The position numbers were made by a program, and so were the translations under genes. A stretch of 11,151 nt of DNA from an uncultured Oscillospiraceae bacterium (GTDB lineage: Bacteria; Bacillota; Clostridia; Oscillospirales; Acutalibacteraceae): NCBI GenBank assembly GCA_900546895.1, contig UREO01000074.1:1-11151 (forward strand), given 5' to 3'. The notes below the pieces were generated by a model that was not told the origin of the DNA, made no database searches, and saw nothing but the letters and a program-made list of their open reading frames with translations. Positions 6,555 through 11,151 of the stretch are shown piece by piece. Numbering within the stretch: position 1 is the first letter of the stretch; every line of letters starts with the position of its first letter.

Positions 6555-7561
6555 ATCGCCTTTTTGAAATCAACGGTGTTGCGCTGCTTTACCTTCGACA
6601 ATGGATTTGCTTTTGCGGCGTTGGCCATCTGTTCGTCGGACAAATGGGTGTAAATTTCAGTGGTACCCAAATTTTCGTGGCCCAAAATATCCTTTAAGAC
6701 CCGGATATCGACATGTCCGTGCTGATACATCAGGGTCGCCGCCGTGTGGCGGAGCTTATGTACGGAAAGGTTGCCGAGTTCAATTTCCGAAAGGTACTTT
6801 TTAACGAGATACTGTACGGTTTTCGGACTGATGCGCTTCTTCTGCTTACTGATAAACAGCGCGTTTTTGTCTATCAGGGCATCGTTGGGCCGCACCGCGA
6901 CATAGCGGTCGATTGCGTCAAGACAGGCGTCATTCAGATAAACGATCCGTTCCTTATTGCCCTTGCCGACGATCCGGACTGTCGACGTGCCATGGCGGAC
7001 ATCGCTCAAATTCAGGCCGACCAGTTCGGACAACCGCATGCCACAGTTTAAAAACAATGTCAGGATACAGTAGTCCCGTTCTTTGGTAGGGCCGTCCACT
7101 TTGGACAAAAGCTCCAGACTTTGCTCCAAAGTCAGATATTTCGGCAAAGCTTTTCTTTGCTTGGGCGTTTCCAGCTCCTGAACCGGGTTTACAGCCAGTT
7201 TGCCGGTTTTATTCGTCAGATATTTAAAAAAAGTACGTAAACTGGAAACCTTTCTGGACCGGGTCGAAGCTTTGTTTCGGCGCTCTGTAGACAGATAATT
7301 CATGTATTCAAAAACATGTGTCAGAGTAATGGTTTTAATAAGATCAAGATCAATGTCAGAAATACTGATTTCCTCAAAACCGGTTTCCGGCGGCACAAGG
7401 TTCCGGGATTTTTTAATATACCTAAAAAAAGTACGTAAGTCAAGATAGTATTCATCAACGGTTTTTGGAGATTTTCCTTTAATTGTTCCGACGTATCCCA
7501 GAAATTCTTTGATGACCGGCGGTGCTTCAGCCATCCATTCAGATTTTATTTCTGATTTCAT
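6536..7561 (-). CDS. xerC: Clostridial XerC-like tyrosine recombinase
   Basis: This is a site-specific recombinase of 341 aa with both domains. The N-terminal SAM-like core-binding domain contains KGKSPKTVDEYYLDLRTFFRYI and TRSRKVSSLRTFFKYL. The complete catalytic set, numbered from this start, is Arg176 (NCGMRLSEL), Lys200 (GKGNKER), His268-x-x-Arg271 (HKLRHTAA), His295 (LGHENLGTT) and Tyr304 (IYTH). The Arg-Lys gap of 24 equals that of E. coli XerD. The sequence closely resembles a chromosomal core recombinase widespread in Clostridia, annotated XerC, so it is probably a housekeeping partner of the neighbouring XerD rather than a phage integrase. The start is uncertain: ATG 7561 lies 15 bases from AAAGGA, and TTG 7573 would add four residues but is only one base from it. 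Confidence 0.85.
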   Translation of the reverse strand: MKSEIKSEWMAEAPPVIKEFLGYVGTIKGKSPKTVDEYYLDLRTFFRYIKKSRNLVPPETGFEEISISDIDLDLIKTITLTHVFEYMNYLSTERRNKASTRSRKVSSLRTFFKYLTNKTGKLAVNPVQELETPKQRKALPKYLTLEQSLELLSKVDGPTKERDYCILTLFLNCGMRLSELVGLNLSDVRHGTSTVRIVGKGNKERIVYLNDACLDAIDRYVAVRPNDALIDKNALFISKQKKRISPKTVQYLVKKYLSEIELGNLSVHKLRHTAATLMYQHGHVDIRVLKDILGHENLGTTEIYTHLSDEQMANAAKANPLSKVKQRNTVDFKKAIKKEPE

Positions 7562-7603
7562 GAGCCAATTCAAATCCTTTCTTCAGCTTTTTCAGTCCCC
7601 TTA

Positions 7604-7632
7604 ATTATACAAAATTTTTATTTTGTCTAATT
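7604..7632 (-). promoter_or_regulatory. Putative promoter of the XerC-like gene
   Basis: On the minus strand a perfect TATAAT (plus-strand 7604-7609) lies about 40 bases upstream of the gene start. The 17-bp spacer consists almost entirely of the left arm of the large inverted repeat, and the corresponding -35 (about 7627-7632) is poor. Expression could therefore depend on the state or orientation of the inverted-repeat segment. Confidence 0.4.
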
Positions 7633-7706
7633 GCTTAACCTTCAAAAAAAATAGGCTGTCACCGAGCCCTCGCAATTTACGCTTCGCAGACAAAATAAAA
7701 ATTTTG
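7610..7706. repeat. 97-bp nested inverted repeat between XerC-like gene and accessory block
   Basis: The outer arms are a perfect 19-bp inverted pair: CAAAATTTTTATTTTGTCT (7610-7628) and its reverse complement (7688-7706). Each arm is itself an internal palindrome, CAAAAT-4-ATTTTG. Inside lies a second pair, AATTGC (7629-7634) and GCAATT (7672-7677), then a GC hairpin (7654-7668). No flanking target duplication is visible. It could be an attachment or inversion site for a tyrosine recombinase (paired half-sites around a short spacer), a dispersed palindromic repeat, or a structured leader RNA. The remaining intergenic bases, 7707-7788, hold only a GGAGG-ATG mini-frame and AT-rich DNA. Confidence 0.65.
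7644..7668 (-). terminator. Terminator ending the accessory operon
   Basis: On the minus strand, GGCT-N7-AGCC (plus 7654-7668) forms a short GC hairpin followed by TA and eight Ts (plus-strand A-run 7644-7651). It is oriented to stop transcription coming from the recombinase gene before it reaches the XerC-like gene. The stem is only 4 bp, so efficiency may be low unless the surrounding inverted repeats extend it. Confidence 0.55.
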
Positions 7707-7788
7707 CTGAATCGCGCTGCCCATCCTCCTTTCTTCGAGAATCGGAAACGCTAAGCAAACAATAAATCAAATTGGGAAAAAAGTCAAG

Positions 7789-8310
7789 CTATTTTTTTCC
7801 TGAGCGCCGGGCGCTCAGCTCATCCGCCATTGCGTACAATATGGTCACCGCTTCATCACTGTGGTTTAAAAGCTCCTTGACCCGCTGCAAGCTGCCTGTT
7901 CGCCGGTATTCTCCCACGGCGTAGATTTTGCGTGCACTGTGCGGGCTGATGTGTGTTCCCCTGATTCTGAACAGCTTTGCCGCCCGCGTTAAATCCTTGT
8001 AAACCGCCTGTCTCGTGCGCGGTTTCCGATAGTTTTCCCGCCCCTCAAAGACAAAAATCTTACCGGATTGGGCAATAAGCCTGTCCAGCAGGTCACGCGG
8101 CAGCGTAACGCGTCTTGTCTTGCCCGTTTTGAGCTCGCGCACAGTAAAACGCTCACAGAGCCGCACAGACCGCAAATTTAGCACGTCGCCTATGCGCAAA
8201 CCGGTGCATGCGCTCACCTCACAGGCCAGCCGGTTTGCGGGCATCAGTGCCGCGAGTACGTGTTCAAATTCGTTGATTTCCATGAATCCCGACCGCATAT
8301 TTTTTCCCAC
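7789..8310 (-). CDS. Catalytic-domain-only tyrosine recombinase
   Basis: The protein is 173 aa from GTG 8310, or 169 from ATG 8298. Neither start has ideal ribosome-site spacing: AGGAG is 2-3 bases from the GTG and 13 from the ATG. The catalytic residues (GTG numbering) are Arg39 (ACTGLRIGD), Lys64 (TGKTRR), His124-x-x-Arg127 (SPHSARK), His150 (LLNHSDEAV) and Tyr159 (ILYAM). There is no N-terminal core-binding domain, and an in-frame TGA just upstream rules out a simple longer start. Size and layout recall FimB/FimE-type invertases and small integrases in clostridial prophages. It is the last gene of the accessory operon, next to the inverted-repeat segment, so it may integrate the element, invert the repeat or resolve multimers. 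All catalytic residues are present, so it is probably active. Confidence 0.8.
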   Translation of the reverse strand: MGKNMRSGFMEINEFEHVLAALMPANRLACEVSACTGLRIGDVLNLRSVRLCERFTVRELKTGKTRRVTLPRDLLDRLIAQSGKIFVFEGRENYRKPRTRQAVYKDLTRAAKLFRIRGTHISPHSARKIYAVGEYRRTGSLQRVKELLNHSDEAVTILYAMADELSARRSGKK

Positions 8311-8384
8311 TCTCCTTTCCTTAAAATGTCAACTGAGAATTATTCCGCCGCTCTGCGGGCCGGTGTTCGCGGTAGCGGCTTTGC

Positions 8385-8711
8385 TTATTCGTGGCGGGAA
8401 AGATATTCCTGTTCTTCTTTTTCCTGCGAGAGCCCGGCGGCTGCGCTCTGTAAGGCTGAATAAAGGGACGGCTCGCCGTCCCCGGCACGTAGCCCGCGCA
8501 GCGTGAGCATTGCCTTGAAGCGGTCGTAAAATTCCACCTCAAAGCCGCCGGTGCTGGTGCAGCGGATGGTGTGGATATTCCGCAGCTCCAGCTTGTCAAA
8601 GACGGCGGGGTCGGGTTTTTCCTTCTGCATTTCCGTCAGCAGTTTTACCGTGTCGGTGACTTTGCCAAAGGCGAGCAGCTCCAACATTTTTTCCTCGTTC
8701 GATTTTGCCAA
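8385..8711 (-). CDS. Small acidic protein of the accessory operon, unknown
   Basis: The protein is 108 aa and starts with TTG 8711 behind GGGG (about 8 bases), 14 bases after the previous stop. The N-terminal half is helical and charged (EEKMLELLAFGKVTDTVKLLTEMQKEKPD). The segment DKLELRNIHTIRCTSTGGFEVEFYDRFKAMLTLRGL at about 40-75 resembles, from memory, the C-terminal GG-EIEFFDRLKAL stretch of some phage small-terminase or DNA-packaging proteins. That similarity is weak and unverified, and no HTH is obvious. The C-terminus is Glu/Gln-rich (SQEKEEQEYLSRHE). It precedes the recombinase by about 75 bases, the largest gap in this operon. No function is assigned. Confidence 0.65.
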   Translation of the reverse strand: MAKSNEEKMLELLAFGKVTDTVKLLTEMQKEKPDPAVFDKLELRNIHTIRCTSTGGFEVEFYDRFKAMLTLRGLRAGDGEPSLYSALQSAAAGLSQEKEEQEYLSRHE

Positions 8712-8725
8712 GATAAAATCCCCTT

Positions 8726-8965
8726 TCAGTCAAGATTTTTCCAGATTCCAAAATAGCCGGGATGTTTCCCGCTCTCCTTCATCAGCGCGTGCAGTGCCCC
8801 AAAGATGGTGCAGCCGCAGCCCTCCACGGTATGTCCGTCCTCAAAGACGACGGAAAGCAGCGCGCATTTCCCGTAAACGGCGGTCTTGCAGTCGTACTGC
8901 ATGGACACGGCGGCGACGGGCTTTTCGGCTGCCGTCAGGATGTAGAACACCAGTTCACTGGACAT
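8726..8965 (-). CDS. Small unknown protein of the accessory operon
   Basis: The protein is 79 aa. It begins MSSELVFYILTAAEKPVAAVSMQYDC and ends HPGYFGIWKNLD, with a CGCTIFGALHALMK stretch in the middle. It has four cysteines but no recognised motif and no real membrane helix. ATG 8965 overlaps the end of the sigma-like gene by 11 bases, indicating translational coupling. Codon use and GC match its neighbours. I do not recognise the family. Confidence 0.65.
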   Translation of the reverse strand: MSSELVFYILTAAEKPVAAVSMQYDCKTAVYGKCALLSVVFEDGHTVEGCGCTIFGALHALMKESGKHPGYFGIWKNLD

Positions 8966-9314
8966 TCCCGCCGCCCCCTCTCAGGCGCGGGAAGGAAAGC
9001 CGCATGATTCCGGCAATCCGCGCCCGCGCTTTTTTCAAGTGTTTGCAGACGGTGGGCGGAAGGATTCCGAGCTCCGCCGCAATGTCGCAGACCTTCATTT
9101 TTTTCAGATACCGCATTTTCAGACAGACGCGCTGCCGTTCGGTCAATTCCTCCCGGATGATGGCTTTCAGCGTGGCGGTCATCCTCTCCCGGTCGCCGTC
9201 CGGCTCACCGTCCCCGGCGTATTGCAGGGCGGCAAATTCATAAGCGGATTTTCTGCGGTGAAGACCACCCATGCGGTGGTCACCCTCAAAACAATCAAAG
9301 TAAAGAGTTTTCAC
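8955..9314 (-). CDS. Sigma-70 region 4-like regulatory protein
   Basis: The protein is 119 aa from GTG 9314 (ribosome site GGGGGAGA), or 105 aa from ATG 9272 (GAGGG upstream). The recognisable part is a sigma region-4/LuxR-like helix-turn-helix at about residues 57-100: LTERQRVCLKMRYLKKMKVCDIAAELGILPPTVCKHLKKARARI. There is no region 2, so it is unlikely to be a full sigma factor. Small region-4-only proteins in mobile elements and phages act as transcription regulators or sigma-like activators. It overlaps the preceding gene by 20 bases and the next by 11. It may control the element's own operon or late genes outside the window. Family assignment is good, exact role unknown. Confidence 0.75.
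   Translation of the reverse strand: MKTLYFDCFEGDHRMGGLHRRKSAYEFAALQYAGDGEPDGDRERMTATLKAIIREELTERQRVCLKMRYLKKMKVCDIAAELGILPPTVCKHLKKARARIAGIMRLSFPRLRGGGGNVQ
9263..9281. repeat. 7-bp hairpin with a candidate start codon in its loop
   Basis: GACCACC (9263-9269) and GGTGGTC (9275-9281) are perfect inverted copies with a 5-base loop. On the transcribed strand the loop reads GCATG, holding the alternative ATG (9272-9270) of the sigma-like gene. If that start is used, the hairpin would sequester it; otherwise the structure is internal to the coding sequence. Confidence 0.4.
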
Positions 9315-9498
9315 GCTCTCTCCCCCTTTCTGTCAGCTCGCGGCCTACGGTGCGCAGCTCAAGGTACATGGCGGTCAGCATTCCAAGGCGGCGGCTTTCC
9401 GTCCCCGGCGCGGGCGGCGGATTGCGCAGCAGCCGGGCGCGTTCCTCAACTATGCGGGATTCGGCAAGGTATTGCTTTCCAAGCGATTCAAAGTCCAC
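9295..9498 (-). CDS. Small charged helical protein, unknown
   Basis: The protein is 67 aa, starting with GTG 9498, which has GGGGGG about 6 bases upstream. The frame is open further upstream to 9561, but that part overlaps the preceding gene and lacks a ribosome site. The composition is strongly helical and charged (MDFESLGKQYLAESRIVEERARLL … YLELRTVGRELTERGRERE), possibly two helices around a Pro-rich turn (NPPPAPG at 27-33). It overlaps the neighbouring genes by 11 and 20 bases. I recall similar short proteins in Firmicutes mobile elements, without known function. Confidence 0.6.
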   Translation of the reverse strand: MDFESLGKQYLAESRIVEERARLLRNPPPAPGTESRRLGMLTAMYLELRTVGRELTERGRERENSLL

Positions 9499-9739
9499 AG
9501 CTAACCCCCCATTCGGCAAAGCAGGTTTGCACCCCGAGCGATACGGCGCACAGCCGGTCAAAGGTCATCAGCTCCGTTTCGCCCTTTATGTCGTGCAGAA
9601 ACCACAGCGCTGCGCCGTAGCTCCCGAAGCGCCCCAGGCGCACGACATAGCCGTACCGGTTTAGGAAGTAAAGGAAATGTCCGCCGTCCTCCTGCCGGAT
9701 GGCAAAGCGTTTTATTGCGGTTTTATTGGATTTTCTCAT
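9488..9739 (-). CDS. Small unknown protein coupled to rep
   Basis: The protein is 83 aa. Its ATG overlaps the rep stop in an ATGA arrangement, with GGGAGG about 7 bases upstream inside the rep end, so translation is coupled. The N-terminus is basic (MRKSNKTAIKRFAIRQ). An aromatic and glycine-rich centre follows (GGHFLYFLNRYGYVVRLGRFGSYGAALWFLHD), then a Cys-containing tail. No membrane helix or known motif is clear. The tight coupling suggests a role in replication control or Rep stoichiometry, by inference only. Confidence 0.65.
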   Translation of the reverse strand: MRKSNKTAIKRFAIRQEDGGHFLYFLNRYGYVVRLGRFGSYGAALWFLHDIKGETELMTFDRLCAVSLGVQTCFAEWGVSCGL

Positions 9740-10692
9740 TTTGTAACCTCCCTGTATTTTCCTTTGATGAATGAAAACTTTCGGGTATCCCCGCCGCTGT
9801 CGCTCTGTTCGTCGTCGTCGTTCAAGTCGATTTTCAGCGCCCGTGCCGCGTCGGCGAAAACGCCGTAAAGCTGGAGCATTCGCCGCCCGGCAAGCGCCCT
9901 GTCCAGCACGGGCAGAATATGCTTGTAGCCGCTAATATCAAGGTCGCAGTGAAACGGCTTAACCGCGTATTTTGCCACTTCCGCAACGGCGTTGTCCTGC
10001 TCGCTGTCCTTCACGCGCTGCACGTGCAGGACAAACAGCTCGCCGTCCTTCATCCCAAAGGTGGGCGCGGCGTAGCCCGTCCACAAAACGGAAAGCTTCT
10101 GCTGCGAATAATAGTCGGCTGGATTGTTGAAATAGCTGGGCTTTACGGCAATAAGGCAATGCAAATGAGGATGATATAAATCAGTATCGGAATTATAAGT
10201 AACTTCCAGCGCGCGGACGATTCCGCGAAAAGAGTGCTTGCAGTGCGCGAGCGGCGCGAGCTGGTCGCGGCGGCTGTAAAGCCGGTCGGAAAACATGGCG
10301 GTAGATCGCCGGTAAAGCCAGTCGCAGAGCGTTTTGAGGTCGTCGCCGGAGCAGTTTGGAACGGTCAGAACAAGGTGCAGATACTTAAATTTTTGCGGAG
10401 CAAGCCAACCGAGCATTTGCTGCACCTGCCCGTAAACGCGGAGTGAGCGCCGCCATTGGCAGAGCGGACACCAGCGTTCGCGGCAGAGGTTGGACTTGAC
10501 GAGCCGCCCGTTCCCGTCCAGTTCAAGGTATGTACCGCATTCCCATAAATGCCGGGCTTTTTGTTCCATATTGGAAATTTCCTGCAAAGCGGTGGCAACC
10601 AGCGCGGCATAGATTTTGTGCGTCTCAAAGGAGCCGATTAAGGAACCGAGAGCGCCGAGGGCAGTATAATCGGGTTTTGCCGGTTTTTCCAA
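9736..10692 (-). CDS. rep: Rolling-circle replication initiator, Rep_1 (HUH) family
   Basis: Rep nicks the plus strand at the double-strand origin, stays covalently bound to the 5' end and primes rolling-circle replication. The protein is 318 aa, typical for pC194/pUB110-type Reps. A Cys-rich block CRERWCPLCQWRRS lies at 70-83. Motif 1 is LHLVLTVPN (105-113). The metal-binding HUH is H174-P-H176-L-H178 within RALEVTYN…HPHLHCLIAV. The nickase motif holds Tyr242 with Glu238 four residues before it (AEVAKYAVKPF), the same spacing as pC194 RepA Glu210/Tyr214. The C-terminus is acidic and then basic. The start is TTG 10692 with no clear ribosome site. The frame is closed upstream by a TGA inside the origin, so no better start exists nearby. 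All catalytic residues are intact. Confidence 0.92.
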   Translation of the reverse strand: MEKPAKPDYTALGALGSLIGSFETHKIYAALVATALQEISNMEQKARHLWECGTYLELDGNGRLVKSNLCRERWCPLCQWRRSLRVYGQVQQMLGWLAPQKFKYLHLVLTVPNCSGDDLKTLCDWLYRRSTAMFSDRLYSRRDQLAPLAHCKHSFRGIVRALEVTYNSDTDLYHPHLHCLIAVKPSYFNNPADYYSQQKLSVLWTGYAAPTFGMKDGELFVLHVQRVKDSEQDNAVAEVAKYAVKPFHCDLDISGYKHILPVLDRALAGRRMLQLYGVFADAARALKIDLNDDDEQSDSGGDTRKFSFIKGKYREVTK

Positions 10693-10741
10693 GCGTGATG
10701 CGGGTTTGCGCGGTTTTTTATTGCGATAGATGTTTCTATAG

Positions 10742-10774
10742 TATCAAGATAAGAAGGGGCGCGGCCCCGGGCCG
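10742..10774 (-). other. pC194/pUB110-type double-strand origin (dso) nick site
   Basis: On the minus strand, 10755-10742 reads TTCTTATCTTGATA, the conserved nick region of the pC194/pUB110 plasmid family as I recall it, cleaved after CTTG. It lies 50 bases upstream of the rep start on the same strand, the usual position. Next to it is a near-perfect GC palindrome, CGGCCC-C-GGGCCG (10762-10774). On the rep side is a 5-bp hairpin, ATAGA-N4-TCTAT (10726-10739). The match fits the family of the encoded Rep, which supports a functional replicon. Confidence 0.85.
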
Positions 10775-10775
10775 G

Positions 10776-11103
10776 TCATTCGCGCGGAGCGTCAAGCAGA
10801 GCCACCTCGTACACGGTAGCCCGGTGTCGGCGGGTTTCGGCGCGCGCCGCGCTCGTGTGCGGCGCTTTGGCTCGCGGCGGGGCGCGCTTGTCGCCCGTTT
10901 GCGCGTCGCGCCGCGGCTTAACCACGGCGGCGTTCCTGCGCCCAATGGTTAGGCCCCCGTTCGGCTACGCTGCGCTGCGCCTGCGGCCCGCTGCCTGTGG
11001 GCGGCACCCGCAGCGTAATTGCCCACGGGTCGCGCCGCTCGTCGCGTCACACCCCACGGGCAACAGCGGGGGGCCTGCGCCCGCCGCCGGGGATTCCCGG
11101 GGC
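10776..11103. other. Very GC-rich region without a convincing gene
   Basis: About 330 bases of clearly higher GC than the rest run to the adapter. Open frames here are Arg/Ala/Pro-rich shadows with no ribosome sites or recognisable motifs. The region holds several hairpins, among them TTGCCC (11019-11024) with GGGCAA (11058-11063), extended by GGG/CCC across a 2x2 internal loop. Lying just upstream of the dso, it may contain further origin, single-strand-origin or transfer sequences. The element clearly continues past the end of the molecule. Confidence 0.5.
10966..11017. repeat. Large imperfect stem-loop in the GC-rich region
   Basis: TACGCTGCG (10966-10974) and CGCAGCGTA (11009-11017) form a perfect 9-bp stem. 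The 34-base loop contains a further GCCC (10986-10989) and GGGC (10999-11002) pairing. Rolling-circle plasmids use such structures as single-strand origins, but I cannot identify a conserved sso box here. Confidence 0.45.
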
Positions 11104-11151
11104 CTGTCTCTTATACACATCTCCGAGCCCACGAGACATGCGCAGATCTCG
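11104..11151. other. Nextera adapter with index, reverse orientation
   Basis: This starts with the mosaic end CTGTCTCTTATACACATCT (11104-11122), then CCGAGCCCACGAGAC, the index ATGCGCAG and ATCTCG. It is the exact reverse complement of bases 1-47 plus one base. It is technical, not a terminal inverted repeat. Confidence 0.98.

Noticed and set aside
7610..7706. Insertion sequence or MITE ends
   Set aside because: No target-site duplication is visible at the borders, and no transposase is nearby; a non-autonomous unit is still possible.
8326..8333. Minus-strand TTGACA before the small recombinase as a promoter
   Set aside because: No -10 element lies at 16-18 bp.
8347..8379. 6-bp GCCGCT/AGCGGC pairing before the small recombinase, as a terminator
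   Set aside because: The loop is over 20 bases and there is no U-tract.
8551..9243. Plus-strand 230-codon open frame in the accessory block
   Set aside because: Arg/Ser/Pro-rich antisense shadow of a coherent overlapping minus-strand operon with ribosome sites and motifs.
9039..9620. Plus-strand 193-codon open frame
   Set aside because: Low-complexity shadow opposite the sigma-like and small genes; the high GC makes antisense stops rare.
10530..10952. Plus-strand 140-codon and minus-strand 69-codon frames in the GC-rich end
   Set aside because: They run across the dso and hairpins, with Arg-rich composition, no ribosome site and no motif.
1..11151. Terminal inverted repeats suggesting a complete linear element
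   Set aside because: They are sequencing adapters with an index, not genomic DNA.

Overview
The window is an 11.1-kb bacterial DNA molecule bounded on both sides by the same Illumina Nextera (Tn5) adapter with index, at 1-47 and 11104-11151. These ends are technical, so the real insert is about 48-11103. The core gene set points to a spore-forming Clostridia, probably an Oscillospiraceae/Ruminococcaceae-like gut bacterium of roughly 50% GC. The signs are tgt-yajC next to a six-cysteine SCIFF peptide and its radical SAM maturase, a spoIIM-like gene followed by xerD, and a clostridial-type XerC-like recombinase. Family names come from recognised motifs and memory; nothing was searched.

Plus-strand chromosomal block, 48-6520. 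A 3' gene fragment is followed by tgt (queuosine insertion into tRNA) and yajC (Sec translocon accessory), the latter with its own near-consensus promoter. Next comes a small four-helix membrane protein (TIGR04086-like), then scfA, a 48-residue gene encoding the SCIFF ribosomal peptide. A leaky terminator separates scfA from scfB, the SPASM radical SAM enzyme that makes the thioether in that peptide. After a strong terminator and an AT-rich tract with four 9-bp direct repeats come proC (proline synthesis), spoIIM-like (with a sigma-E-like promoter) and xerD.

Minus-strand XerC-like gene, 7561-6536. It converges on xerD and shares a bidirectional terminator with it. Between this gene and the next block lies a 97-bp nested inverted-repeat structure holding a probable terminator and the putative XerC-like promoter.

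Minus-strand accessory block, 10755-7789. This block has higher GC and tightly overlapping genes, transcribed toward the chromosomal genes. In order of transcription it holds a pC194/pUB110-type double-strand origin, a Rep_1 HUH rolling-circle initiator, two small unknown proteins, a sigma-region-4-like protein, two more small proteins, and a tyrosine recombinase consisting only of the catalytic domain. This looks like an integrated, or formerly integrated, rolling-circle replicon or satellite with its recombinase at the chromosome-side end. It continues into about 330 bp of very GC-rich, hairpin-rich DNA without a convincing gene before the molecule ends. No relaxase, cargo, tRNA, rRNA or CRISPR array is visible. 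The chromosome/element junction should fall in 7574-7788, but the library format means a chimeric molecule cannot be excluded.
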